NCBI RefSeq assembly: GCF_002844535.1
Contig: NZ_PJNH01000002.1
Location: 434,001-498,000, forward strand
Length of the DNA: 64,000 bases
Reading direction: 5' to 3'
Source: Halalkalibacillus sediminis
GTDB lineage: Bacteria > Bacillota > Bacilli > Bacillales > Alkalibacillaceae
This document shows, one piece after another, positions 1 to 8,253 of the stretch (positions within the stretch are counted from its first letter, which is position 1; each line of letters opens with the position of its first letter). Both the position numbers and the translations under genes were made by a program. The notes below the pieces were generated by a model. It saw nothing but the letters and a program-made list of their open reading frames with translations. It was not told where the DNA came from and searched no databases.

Positions 1-1
1 A

Positions 2-931
2 TTACGACTAGCCTTCTGGTCGGGGCATTCTCATGGTCGATATGCTGGGTCGGCCCAATACTGTGATGAAAACTGGCTAGAATTGCATAACCACTGTGTG
101 GGGCACGTCAACATCGATTCTGTAGGTGGAAAAGGTGCAAGTATTCTTTCTCAAGCAAATACTATGGAAGAGATGAAATCCGTTGCATCTTCATCAGTTA
201 AAAAAATAAGTGGTCAAGACTTTGAAGGGAAACGATATGGAAAAGCGGGTGACCAATCTTTTTGGGGTGTCGGAATTCCTTCTTTATATATGGGGCTTTC
301 TGAACAACCTCCTTCAGAGAGTGATGAGCTGGATGCCCGTGAAAAAATGTTCGGCGGCGGAGGAAAGTCTGCTGGCTTTGGCTGGTGGTGGCATACTGTT
401 GAAGATACGTTGGATAAAATTGATCCAGATAACTTGAAGAGAGATTGTGAAGTATACCTAGACTCTATTTCACAAATAGTTTGTGAGAATAAGTTGCCAA
501 TCGATCAAGCAGCTGCTATTGATGACATATTGCTAGGTTTGAATGAATGGTCTTTGAAGGCAGGTAATGCACTTGATTTTGAAGAAATCATGAGTCGGCT
601 GAAAAAGGTGAAATCCCTATATCAGGAAGCAACTTCGAATCTATCGGATCAAGTGTTCAACCAATTAGCTATGAGGATGTCGCGAAAACTTGTTCCGTTC
701 AATTATGTCGCAGATAGTAGATACGAATATGATACACTCTTCGCCTTACCTAAAGTCCCGGCATTGATGGATTTCAATCGTTTGGTAGAAATGCATAAAG
801 GCAATGAGGATGAATTTTTCCTGAAAACGAAACTCAAACGGAAAATGAATGAATTATTGCACACTGTTTATGAACTAGAAAGAGATATTTTATTTTACTA
901 TAGGAGTGGAGAAAATGACGAAATTACTTAA
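2..931 (+). CDS. M28-family zinc aminopeptidase, C-terminal part (5' end outside window)
   Basis: The reading frame is open from base 2, so the gene begins before the window; the in-frame TTG near base 83 is not a plausible start because recognisable family sequence (GHSHGRYAGS) lies before it. About 309 residues are visible. They show the M28 pattern: the segment VNIDSVGGKG with the metal-binding Asp, a segment FWGVGIPSLYMGL, and HTVEDTLDKID carrying the late His ligand, followed by a helical tail of about 150 residues. M28 enzymes of this type release amino acids from peptides using two zinc ions. The stop overlaps the start of namA by 17 bases, so the two are probably co-transcribed. Substrate and cellular location cannot be judged because the N-terminus is missing. 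Confidence 0.8.
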   Translation, partial: LRLAFWSGHSHGRYAGSAQYCDENWLELHNHCVGHVNIDSVGGKGASILSQANTMEEMKSVASSSVKKISGQDFEGKRYGKAGDQSFWGVGIPSLYMGLSEQPPSESDELDAREKMFGGGGKSAGFGWWWHTVEDTLDKIDPDNLKRDCEVYLDSISQIVCENKLPIDQAAAIDDILLGLNEWSLKAGNALDFEEIMSRLKKVKSLYQEATSNLSDQVFNQLAMRMSRKLVPFNYVADSRYEYDTLFALPKVPALMDFNRLVEMHKGNEDEFFLKTKLKRKMNELLHTVYELERDILFYYRSGENDEIT

Positions 932-1925
932 ACCATACAATTTAAAAGGACTAGAGTTGAATAATCGGGTGATGTTGTCACCGATGTGTCAGTATAAAGT
1001 CCAAAAGAATGACGGAACACCGACTGAATGGCATTATGTACATTTAGTCAGCCGCGCGGTTGGAGGTGTTGGGCTGATTTGCTTTGAAATGACCAACGTC
1101 GAATCTAATGGACGTATTACTGAAAATTGTCTTGGACTGTGGAGCAAAGATCAAGTTCCAGCTTACAAACGAATCGTAGACGAATGTCATAGTTACGGTT
1201 CTAAGGTTGCGATCCAAATCGCACATGCAGGGAGAAAGTCTACGGTCAAAGATGAGGAAACAGTCGGTCCGAGTGCGATTGCTTTTTCTGAAAAAATGGA
1301 CACTCCACGTGCTCTAGAGATAGAGGAAGTCGAGGAGATGGTTCGGAAGTTCGGTGAAAGCACGAAGCTCGCTGTTGAAGCGGGATTTGACTCGATTGAA
1401 CTGCACGGAGCTCATGGATATTTACTTCATCAATTTATATCGCCAAGAAGTAATCTGCGTGATGATATTTATGGAGAATACGACCGCTTCCCTCTTGAAG
1501 TAATAAAAGAAGTACGTAGTCAAATGCCTGAAGACATGCCATTAATCCTTCGTGTTTCAGCAATTGAACACGGGGAAGACGGCTATGGTCTGGACCACTT
1601 GATGCCGATGCTCAAAAAGTTTGTCGATGCAGGTGTGGATGCTTTTGATGTAAGTACTGGAGGAAATTCTACGAATAGACCTGAAGTCTATCCTGGATAT
1701 CAGGTTGATTATGCTGAGGCGATAAAAAAGGAAATAGGCGTACCAGTTATAAGTGTCGGCGCCTTGGAAGATCCGGAGGTGGCGGCAAAAGTTGTGGATG
1801 AAGGTCAAGCAGACATGGTAGCGATTGGAAAAGGTCTTCTACGTCAGCCATACTGGCCGAAAGAAGCGGCTGAAAAGTTAGGCGTGGACTTTGATTTACC
1901 AGGAGTCTATAACGTAGGATATTAG
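915..1925 (+). CDS. namA: NADPH dehydrogenase NamA (old yellow enzyme family, YqjM type)
   Basis: Predicted 336-residue FMN-dependent TIM-barrel ene-reductase of the Bacillus YqjM class, which reduces activated C=C bonds and nitro-compounds with NADPH and is linked to electrophile and oxidative stress. The N-terminus KPYNLKGLELNNRVMLSPMC contains the Cys that tunes the flavin in this class. The substrate-binding His pair is in ELHGAHGYLLHQF, and the phosphate-binding end is VAIGKGLLRQPYWP. Length matches YqjM closely. I start it at ATG 915 because AGGAGTGGAG at 902-911 is correctly spaced for it; an in-frame GTG at 906 would lie inside that ribosome binding site. It overlaps the peptidase gene upstream. 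Confidence 0.93.
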   Translation: MTKLLKPYNLKGLELNNRVMLSPMCQYKVQKNDGTPTEWHYVHLVSRAVGGVGLICFEMTNVESNGRITENCLGLWSKDQVPAYKRIVDECHSYGSKVAIQIAHAGRKSTVKDEETVGPSAIAFSEKMDTPRALEIEEVEEMVRKFGESTKLAVEAGFDSIELHGAHGYLLHQFISPRSNLRDDIYGEYDRFPLEVIKEVRSQMPEDMPLILRVSAIEHGEDGYGLDHLMPMLKKFVDAGVDAFDVSTGGNSTNRPEVYPGYQVDYAEAIKKEIGVPVISVGALEDPEVAAKVVDEGQADMVAIGKGLLRQPYWPKEAAEKLGVDFDLPGVYNVGY

Positions 1926-2045
1926 GTTTTGAGTTGTTAACGTTTATTGTTGCTTTGGCAAATCATATATAGGTGATCGCTTATTCGCTAATAACAACAA
2001 TGAACTTTAAAAAAGCTTAAATTTTTAAAAAGTGGAGGGGATCAG

Positions 2046-3086
2046 TTGAAATTCACATTCATTGGCGCCGGTGCTATTGGAGGCGTGGTTGGTGCGTATT
2101 TAGCAAAAGCAGGTGAAGATGTCACACTTGTTGATATTAATGAAGCTCATATTAAAGCCATACAAGATAAAGGATTAGCGATCGAAACTCTAGATGAAAC
2201 TTTTGTTGTTGATGTGAAAGCAAAAACTGTAAATGAGTTACTTGATGAAGGTGGAGAGCTTGATGTGGTAGTGCTGGCGGTGAAAGCCCAGCACACACAA
2301 GCTGCTGTAGAAAATATTGTGCCATTATTGACTGAGAATTCCGTAGTTGTTTCGATGCAAAACGGGCTTACAGAAAATGTTATTGCTGAAATAATCGGAG
2401 AAGAACGCACAATTGGAAGCTTTGTGAATTTATTTGCGGATTACCAAGAGCCAGGGCTTATTCAATATGGAGGAGTCGGAGCTATGTATATCGGCGAATT
2501 AGACGGTGCTCGAACCGATCGAATCGTTGAAATCGAACGTCGGCTTCAAGCCTGGGGTAATGCTGAAGTCACCGATAATATCTATGGATATCTTTGGAGT
2601 AAGCTTGCGTATGGTGCGATTTTGACTGCAACCGCTACAGTGGACGAAAAAATGGCAGACACATTGGATCCGATTGATAACCGAGAGATGTTTGTTGAAG
2701 TAGCAACGGAAGTATTGAAAGTTGCAGAGAAGGTAGGAGTGGAACCATTAGGATTCAACAACTGGGAACCGAACACAGTTTATCCCAAAGGCAAAGAGAG
2801 AGATTGGGATGCAATTAATGAACAATTCGACCGAATCGTTGGGCTACTTCGCACATATAAAAAGGTCAAAACCGGTATTTGGAGAGATCTTGCCGTCCAT
2901 AAAAGAAAAACGGAAGTACCCTTCCATCTAGGACCTGTCATTGAGAAGGGTGAAAAATTCGGTTTGGACATGACATTGACCCAAAAAATTCTCGATATGA
3001 TCGTTGAGTTGGAAGAAGGCCGCCGTGAAATGACAAAGGAAAACATCGAAGAGCTAAAAACGTTATCAGAAGAAAAATATAGTTAA
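2046..3086 (+). CDS. Ketopantoate reductase-like NAD(P)-dependent dehydrogenase (ApbA/PanE family)
   Basis: The 346-residue protein has an N-terminal Rossmann fold beginning FIGAGAIGGVVGAYLA, with an acidic residue at the end of strand 2 (VDINEAH). The middle (VLAVKAQHT, SMQNGL) is typical of the ApbA/PanE family, followed by the helical C-terminal domain with the catalytic-type Lys in LWSKLAYGA. True PanE reduces ketopantoate to pantoate for coenzyme A synthesis, but it is usually about 300 residues; this one has a longer C-terminal region and no pantothenate genes nearby, so another 2-oxoacid or branched substrate is possible. The start is TTG at 2046, supported by GTGGAGGGG just upstream; no ATG fits. 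Confidence 0.75.
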   Translation: MKFTFIGAGAIGGVVGAYLAKAGEDVTLVDINEAHIKAIQDKGLAIETLDETFVVDVKAKTVNELLDEGGELDVVVLAVKAQHTQAAVENIVPLLTENSVVVSMQNGLTENVIAEIIGEERTIGSFVNLFADYQEPGLIQYGGVGAMYIGELDGARTDRIVEIERRLQAWGNAEVTDNIYGYLWSKLAYGAILTATATVDEKMADTLDPIDNREMFVEVATEVLKVAEKVGVEPLGFNNWEPNTVYPKGKERDWDAINEQFDRIVGLLRTYKKVKTGIWRDLAVHKRKTEVPFHLGPVIEKGEKFGLDMTLTQKILDMIVELEEGRREMTKENIEELKTLSEEKYS

Positions 3087-3188
3087 TATGGTAATAGAAT
3101 GTCTTTTTTTAGATTTATAGCGACTTATTTGGCTGATTATGGTAATATAGATGTTGAGTCAATATTGAAAAGATAGGTGGTCACTCAA

Positions 3189-3680
3189 ATGTTTGGTGAA
3201 GTACGAGAAGACTTTACAATTGATCAGTTAGATAGTGATATTGTCAAACTACTACAAAAAGACGGTCGTTTGTCATACACTGAATTAGCAGAAATCCTAA
3301 ACACAACAGCCAGCACGATTCGTAATCGTGTGCAGCGTTTAACAGAAAATAATTTTATTAAAGTCGTAGGTGTAGTAAATCCTTTCATGACAGGCATGCC
3401 AACAGTGGCTTTCTTAGGCTTGAAAATCGATTTTCATCGCTACGATGCAATTGTCGAATCATTGGAAGCGATTCCAGAAGTTCGTTTCATCGCTGGTTCT
3501 TCAGGTGGTTATGATTTATTCACTCAAGTAATTACTTCAACGAATATGAACCTCTACAAAATCATACGTGAACAAATCGGACAAATTGATGGAATCCTTT
3601 CAATCGACACAAATATGCTTTTCGACATCCACAAGCAGACATATGATTGGGGTGCCGGACAAGGAGCTACAAAAGAATAG
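3189..3680 (+). CDS. Lrp/AsnC-family transcriptional regulator
   Basis: The 163-residue protein has the two-domain Lrp/AsnC layout. An N-terminal winged helix-turn-helix (LDSDIVKLLQKDGRLSYTEL, then TASTIRNRVQRL as recognition helix) is followed by a RAM-type ligand domain with GGYDLFTQVI near residue 108. Such regulators sense amino acids or related metabolites and control amino-acid transport or metabolism. The ATG at 3189 is chosen because AGGTGG at 3175-3180 sits 8 bases before it; the GTG at 3177 lies inside that site. It stands alone between the dehydrogenase and the M42 peptidase genes and is followed by a terminator-like hairpin, so it is probably monocistronic. Confidence 0.88.
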   Translation: MFGEVREDFTIDQLDSDIVKLLQKDGRLSYTELAEILNTTASTIRNRVQRLTENNFIKVVGVVNPFMTGMPTVAFLGLKIDFHRYDAIVESLEAIPEVRFIAGSSGGYDLFTQVITSTNMNLYKIIREQIGQIDGILSIDTNMLFDIHKQTYDWGAGQGATKE

Positions 3681-3687
3681 TTTAACT

Positions 3688-3720
3688 AAAGGATTCTCTA
3701 TTAAGAGGATTCTTTTTGTT
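3688..3720 (+). terminator. Intrinsic terminator after the Lrp/AsnC gene
   Basis: Twelve-base-pair stem (AAAGGATTCTCT with AGAGGATTCTTT, two G-U pairs) around a four-base loop, followed by a short T run. Confidence 0.7.
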
Positions 3721-3774
3721 TAATAAATAAAAATTGAAAATATTAGAGGTTATAAATTATCTGGGAGGGATTCG

Positions 3775-4836
3775 ATGTTGGAAAATCTATTAAAAGACTT
3801 GACTAACATTCATGGTCCTTGTGGCTTTGAAGAAGATGTAGCTACATACATAGCTAAACGTTTGAATGATTCAGTTGACTCCATAGAGGTTGACGGGGTA
3901 GGTAATCTTACTGTTCGCAAAAAAGGAAGGAAAGACGGACCTAAAATAGTTGTGGCCGCCCATATGGATGAAATAGGATTTATCGTAAAGAAAATAGAAG
4001 AGAACGGCTTGCTTCGATTTGAAAAGCTAGGTGGTCATGATGACCGAATTCTACTTTCACAACGTGTGCAGTTAAACACAAGTAAAGGTCTACGTAATGG
4101 AATAATTGGTACGATTTCAGCTCACATGAAAAAATTTGACGAGCCGAATAAAATACGGTCTCATCAACAGTTATATATTGATATTGGTGCTAACTCTAAG
4201 CAAGATGCAGCTGAACTAGGCGTCAAAGTGGGAGACACGGTTACTTGGCATCCTTATTACGATCGATTGACTGAGAATCGAGTAATGGGTAAGGCTTTTG
4301 ACGACCGTGCTGGCTGTGCTGTATTGATTCAAGCGTTTGAAGAGCTGGAGGCAAACGATTTTTCTGGGGAAATGGTTGGTGTCTTCACGGTTCAGGAGGA
4401 AGTTGGATTACGTGGAGCCCGTGTAGCCAGCCGTCAGCAGAATGCAGATGTCGCTATCGCCTTAGATACAACTGCTGTAAGCGATACTCCCGAGGAAATG
4501 ATGGATCAGACGTTGGCGATTGGTGGAGGTACAGGGATCAAGGTGTTAGACTTCAGTTTAATCGCTAACAAAAAGGTTAGGAATCATTTAGTGGAAATTG
4601 CTGAGAGAGAAAAGATTACTCATCAGTTGGAAGTCTTTCCGGGAATCGGGACAGACGCAGGTGAGCTAAGCTTGGCGCACCAAGGCGTACCGACAGGAGT
4701 GTTATCGATTCCCTCCAGATATGCTCATTCTTCGGTAGAGGTCGTTGATTTGAATGATATTGAGGCAACGAAGAATCTATTAGTTGCTTTTGTAAAAGAG
4801 ATGAAGGCAACTGTGGAATATAAGTTTAATATTTAA
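3775..4836 (+). CDS. M42-family metallopeptidase (glutamyl aminopeptidase / FrvX-like)
   Basis: The 353-residue protein has the full M42 signature: AAHMDEIGF (first His and Asp metal ligands) near residue 65, AFDDRAGC (bridging Asp) near 178, VQEEVGLRGA (general-base Glu and next ligand) near 210, and the C-terminal GTDAGELSLA...SIPSRYAHSSVE with the last His. M42 enzymes form dodecameric tetrahedral aminopeptidases in the cytoplasm and degrade peptides; some members were misnamed endoglucanases. The start ATG 3775 follows TGGGAGGG. It is a single gene flanked by terminators. Confidence 0.92.
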   Translation: MLENLLKDLTNIHGPCGFEEDVATYIAKRLNDSVDSIEVDGVGNLTVRKKGRKDGPKIVVAAHMDEIGFIVKKIEENGLLRFEKLGGHDDRILLSQRVQLNTSKGLRNGIIGTISAHMKKFDEPNKIRSHQQLYIDIGANSKQDAAELGVKVGDTVTWHPYYDRLTENRVMGKAFDDRAGCAVLIQAFEELEANDFSGEMVGVFTVQEEVGLRGARVASRQQNADVAIALDTTAVSDTPEEMMDQTLAIGGGTGIKVLDFSLIANKKVRNHLVEIAEREKITHQLEVFPGIGTDAGELSLAHQGVPTGVLSIPSRYAHSSVEVVDLNDIEATKNLLVAFVKEMKATVEYKFNI

Positions 4837-4837
4837 C

Positions 4838-4873
4838 AAAAGGAGACTTCCACCAATAGCGGAAGTCTTTTCA
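4838..4873 (+). terminator. Terminator after the M42 peptidase gene
   Basis: The stem AGACTTCC (4844-4851) pairs with GGAAGTCT (4861-4868), with a T-rich tail immediately after. Confidence 0.7.
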
Positions 4874-4965
4874 TCGTGAGGTAAGGGCTCACTTAGTAGG
4901 TGATTAGTTAGACCAACAATTAGTTTTAACAATCAATTAGGGGTGCAAATTGTATTTTTTACATC

Positions 4966-4993
4966 AAAACTGAATCACTCAGCAACGATTCAG
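4966..4993 (-). terminator. Terminator after the M20 amidohydrolase gene
   Basis: Reading the minus strand, CTGAATC and GATTCAG form a stem around a ten-base loop, followed by TTTTG. It lies just beyond the stop of the minus-strand gene ending at 5003. Confidence 0.6.
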
Positions 4994-5002
4994 GTAGCTT
5001 TG

Positions 5003-6112
5003 TTAGGTTTGTTTTAAAGTATTCAATATAGTTGAAGTCAGAATATCAACTGCATCCGTTATCGACTCATGATTAAAAGTCATATTTGGATGATGCAATC
5101 CAGGTTGGAGGTCACACCCAATTCCTAACATCGAAGCTTTTAAATGTGGACGTTCAATTGTGTAAAAATGAAAGTCGTCCCCGCCTGTTGTTGTTATCAT
5201 CGGACTTAGACGCTGTTCCCCGAATTTATCCAAAATTCCTTGCTCTATAAAATTAAGGGCATCCTCATTGACTTTGGCTGCAGCTACGTTGGCACCTATA
5301 GACAAATTGATTTCTACTTGGTGTAACTGTGCCAACAAGGTTGTGATCTGTTCTAATTTCGTCATCATCGCGTCCATCAAGTCATTGTTTTGAGCACGCA
5401 TATCGATAGCGAATTGTGCTTTTCCCGGAATGATATTAGTGCTTTTTCCACCACTTTGGAATGAAGTGACTTTCATTGAATGAGGCACCATCGGGTCTAG
5501 GTGTGTATTATTGATATGCTGAACTAATTCTGCACCTATCTGAATCGCATTCACATTCAAATGAGGGCGTGCACCATGTGCATCCTCACCTATAATTTCA
5601 CCTGTTACAAAGCGAGCGGCCCCATGTTGGATTCCTGGAGAGAACTGACCATAGGAAAGTTCTTGTATTGGTCTTAAGTGCATCCCATATAGATAGTCAA
5701 CATCGTCGACGATCCCTTTATCCACCATTTTCAACGCACCTGTACCTTTTTCTTCAGCAGGTTGAAAAATAAAACGGACCGTTCCTTCGAATTCATCCAA
5801 TTGATTAACTAGTCGTTGAAATACTCCGAGTACGATGGTCATGTGAGCATCGTGTCCACAAGAGTGGTTCGCTTGTAACTGTCCATTTACTTCTTGCCAA
5901 AGTGCATCAATATCTGCTCTAATTGCAACGACTGGTTTGCCAGAACCGATATCAGCGGTTAAACCGGTACAGTCCTCAAATGTAGTGATGGCACATGGGT
6001 ATTTCTCAAGTTCTGTTCTCAAATATGAAGTTGTCTCAGTTTCTTCCCAACTGAGTTCAGGATTGTTGTGTAAATGTTGAAAAATTCCTTGTAATTTCTC
6101 TTTATTATTCAT
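5003..6112 (-). CDS. M20-family amidohydrolase (N-acyl amino acid / IAA-amino acid hydrolase type)
   Basis: The 369-residue protein belongs to the M20D amidohydrolases, which remove acyl groups from N-acyl amino acids. The motif HSCGHDAHM near residue 85 supplies the His, Cys and Asp of the metal site, FQPAEEKGTGA carries the catalytic Glu pair, and GGDDFHFYT and GLHHPNM are C-terminal site residues. No signal peptide is seen, so it is cytoplasmic. ATG at 6112 is preferred because GTGAGG lies 9 bases before it; the upstream in-frame GTG is part of that ribosome binding site. The exact substrate is not readable from sequence. It is divergent from the AraC-type gene. Confidence 0.85.
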   Translation of the reverse strand: MNNKEKLQGIFQHLHNNPELSWEETETTSYLRTELEKYPCAITTFEDCTGLTADIGSGKPVVAIRADIDALWQEVNGQLQANHSCGHDAHMTIVLGVFQRLVNQLDEFEGTVRFIFQPAEEKGTGALKMVDKGIVDDVDYLYGMHLRPIQELSYGQFSPGIQHGAARFVTGEIIGEDAHGARPHLNVNAIQIGAELVQHINNTHLDPMVPHSMKVTSFQSGGKSTNIIPGKAQFAIDMRAQNNDLMDAMMTKLEQITTLLAQLHQVEINLSIGANVAAAKVNEDALNFIEQGILDKFGEQRLSPMITTTGGDDFHFYTIERPHLKASMLGIGCDLQPGLHHPNMTFNHESITDAVDILTSTILNTLKQT

Positions 6113-6242
6113 AGCCCCAAACCTCACTTTCTGTTTTTCCTATTATACTAAACTATTTCGCAAGTAGAAATAACGAGTATATTTTTATATATATGAAAGT
6201 ACTATCTGATATACTAGGCAATAAGTCAGGGGGGAGATGGTC

Positions 6243-6968
6243 TTGTCATTTGAAGAAGTGAATGAGGAGATAGAGCAATTGAAGCTCAAGTATCGTAGAG
6301 AACGACTGCGGCATCATTCCTATGAAGAAGAGAAGCATTTTTTCGATTTATTCAAAAAAGGTGACCCTGCTGCATTGAGTCTTTTAGATGAGTTCGATGA
6401 CTACCCACACGTAGATATAGGCGCCGGTGATGAAGTGCGTAGTTATAAAAATAGAATGATTATTGCGGTCGCTTTTATGACTCGAGCAATGGCTGAAGTA
6501 GGCGTAGATCATGAAGACCTTTTCATCGAGAGTGATGGATGGATTGATAAAATTGAACGGACAAACAACTTGGACGAACTAAAGTCATTAGAAAAGTTCT
6601 TTTTCAAACGTTGCCTGTTACTTGTTCAAAATCATCTAACCGGGAAGTATGGTGAAATAGTTCAGAATTGTATACGTCTAATAAATCAACATTTGTCAGA
6701 GCCAATGCCTCTCACTTGGTTAGCGGATCAAGTAAATGTACACCCTAATTATTTGTCGACTCTATTCAAAAAAGAAGTAGGACAGACGGTGACAGAGTAT
6801 ATAACTATGACAAGAATAGAAGAAGGAAGACGTATGCTTAGATACTCTAACGATTCAGTCGCAATGATTGCTAATATTCTGGGCTTCTCTCAACCTAGTT
6901 ATTTTTCCTACCAATTCAAGAAACATACCGGTCAAACCCCAAAAGAGTACCGTACCAATATGACGTGA
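6243..6968 (+). CDS. AraC-family transcriptional regulator
   Basis: The C-terminal 100 residues form a canonical AraC DNA-binding domain: the first helix-turn-helix spans PLTWLADQVNVHPNYLSTLF, and the second ends SQPSYFSYQFKKHTGQTPKEY. The N-terminal 140 residues are helical, resemble no effector domain I recognise, and contain no membrane segment. I place the start at TTG 6243 because GGGGGGAG (6229-6236) is six bases from it; the ATG at 6237 touches the ribosome binding site directly and would give two more residues. It is divergent from the M20 amidohydrolase and may control it; no operator was identified. Confidence 0.85.
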   Translation: MSFEEVNEEIEQLKLKYRRERLRHHSYEEEKHFFDLFKKGDPAALSLLDEFDDYPHVDIGAGDEVRSYKNRMIIAVAFMTRAMAEVGVDHEDLFIESDGWIDKIERTNNLDELKSLEKFFFKRCLLLVQNHLTGKYGEIVQNCIRLINQHLSEPMPLTWLADQVNVHPNYLSTLFKKEVGQTVTEYITMTRIEEGRRMLRYSNDSVAMIANILGFSQPSYFSYQFKKHTGQTPKEYRTNMT

Positions 6969-7041
6969 CTTTCTAAAGCGTGAACGAAATAAAAAAATCG
7001 ATGATAGGAAGTCACCGACTGGAAGTCATGTACTCAAATTC

Positions 7042-7764
7042 TTATGGGGTGTACATATCCCTTATATAATCCGGAAGAGGATCTATTTCAGCTAAATCTT
7101 TGTGAATTTCTATCTTTTTCCTTTTTGGAAACCGGACCAAGCCTTCGTTAGATAGCTTCTTTAGTGTACTTGAAACAGCCTCTCTACTCACGCCGATCAT
7201 ATTGGAAAGCTCTTGTTGGGTCAGTGGGAATTCGATGCAATAAAATTCATCGTTTTTTGTTGGCTTCCCATAACGGTTGAATAACGTCTGTAATAAATAA
7301 ATCAATCTCTTCCGAACATCCCCTAATGCTAAGTGTTTCATCATCTCCTCACGTTCATGAAGTCGTTCTCCTAACAAATAAACTATTCGTTGTAGTAGAA
7401 TTGGGTACTTTTCTGAAAGATACTCAAATGAGTCCTCTTTCAATGTACATAGATGAGTTTTTTCGAGAGTTTCCACATAGAGTTCTTCTAATCCCAAACT
7501 GAAAGACCCAATCTTCCCATATGTGCTACCGGGACCGAGCATGCTATATGTAAACTGTTTCCCGTCCTCATCCACTGTATAAAAGCGTATACTTCCAGAT
7601 TTAATGAAGTATAATTCATTTACTGGATCCTCTGGTCGTTGAATAACCGTATTTTTTTCTAAATATGAATGTTCAATATGTTCAAGCGCTTCTATGCTGG
7701 CAGGTGAGGGTAGTGCTTCCAAAAAGCCGATTTTCGATAAGTACCATAACTTACTGTAGATCAT
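7042..7764 (-). CDS. Crp/Fnr-family transcriptional regulator
   Basis: The 240-residue protein has a cyclic-nucleotide-binding-like beta roll (about residues 20-125, including NELYFIKSGSIRFYTVDEDG) and a C-terminal winged helix-turn-helix with LTQQELSNMIGVSREAVSS as recognition unit. There is no Cys cluster of the FNR type, so iron-sulfur sensing is unlikely; the ligand is unknown. ATG 7764 fits the ribosome binding site GGGGGTGA better than the upstream in-frame ATG at 7779. It is transcribed toward the AraC gene and away from the ribose operon. Confidence 0.87.
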   Translation of the reverse strand: MIYSKLWYLSKIGFLEALPSPASIEALEHIEHSYLEKNTVIQRPEDPVNELYFIKSGSIRFYTVDEDGKQFTYSMLGPGSTYGKIGSFSLGLEELYVETLEKTHLCTLKEDSFEYLSEKYPILLQRIVYLLGERLHEREEMMKHLALGDVRKRLIYLLQTLFNRYGKPTKNDEFYCIEFPLTQQELSNMIGVSREAVSSTLKKLSNEGLVRFPKRKKIEIHKDLAEIDPLPDYIRDMYTP

Positions 7765-8137
7765 TAACCTCACCCCCATTATTCGATGTGATAATTAGTA
7801 TACGAAATATCTGAATATTTTGTCATATGATATGCGTTAAATAGTGGGAAGTCCTTAAAATAATGATAGTTTTATTAATATGCTGATATAACGAACAAAA
7901 ATAGTAAAAAAATACCTGTATTACAGAAAATTCGAGGAATTTCTTAAAAAAAGTTCGTTATTGTGAACTAGATAACAGATTTTTCGTCAGTTTCCTTTTA
8001 TTATGAATATACAGATCACCCCAGCAAGTGATTTGTAGCCAATTGAATAAGTTTTCTTCGGTGCCTGCCAATTCCCCTAATTCCGCTGTCACATATGTGC
8101 CAGTCCGCAGGCGCTATTTTTTTGTATAAATTTCCTG
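7765..8137. other. Gene-free region between the Crp/Fnr gene and the ribose operon
   Basis: About 370 bases with no credible coding frame on either strand. It should contain the promoter of the minus-strand Crp/Fnr gene. It also holds a plus-strand terminator-like structure (8060-8124) with no gene in front of it, which hints at a short non-coding transcript. Confidence 0.5.
8060..8124 (+). terminator. Orphan intrinsic terminator
   Basis: GGTGCCTGC (8060-8068) pairs with GCAGGCGCT (8107-8115) to close a long loop that contains the palindrome CACATATGTG, and ATTTTTTTG follows. There is no plus-strand gene upstream for more than a kilobase, so it may end a small RNA or act as a leader structure; either is inference. 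Confidence 0.5.
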
Positions 8138-8165
8138 TTGACAGTAGTAGGTTATACATTTTAAA
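8138..8165 (+). promoter_or_regulatory. Candidate sigma-A promoter of the rbs operon
   Basis: TTGACA at 8138-8143 is a perfect -35 box; TTTAAA at 8160-8165 is a moderate -10 box with 16-base spacing. It lies just before the two operator-like palindromes. Confidence 0.5.
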
Positions 8166-8171
8166 CTTTTG

Positions 8172-8185
8172 TGTAACGGGTTACA
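8172..8185. promoter_or_regulatory. LacI-type operator O1 (probable RbsR site)
   Basis: TGTAAC-GG-GTTACA is a perfect inverted repeat located at the expected transcription start of the rbs promoter. Its half-site is shared with the site at 8217-8231, which supports autoregulation by the adjacent LacI-family repressor. Confidence 0.6.
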
Positions 8186-8216
8186 TAAAAGATAAACCCT
8201 TTTTATTTTCTGACAA

Positions 8217-8231
8217 ATGTAAACGGTTACA
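8217..8231. promoter_or_regulatory. LacI-type operator O2 / perfect cre-like site
   Basis: ATGTAAACGGTTACA has the central CG and half-sites of LacI/GalR operators and also matches the CcpA cre consensus WTGNAANCGNWNNCW at every position. It lies 23 bases before the rbsR start. Ribose repression by RbsR, catabolite repression by CcpA, or both can be expected here. Confidence 0.65.
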
Positions 8232-8253
8232 CATTTGGTGAGGAGAATTCATT

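Noticed and set aside
83-931. Taking the first frame as a complete gene starting near base 83
   Set aside because: The frame is open to base 2 and the preceding residues already match the peptidase family, so it is the 3' part of a longer gene.
3775-4836. Endoglucanase annotation for the M42 gene
   Set aside because: M42 proteins are aminopeptidases; the metal-ligand pattern is complete and no glycosidase motif is present.
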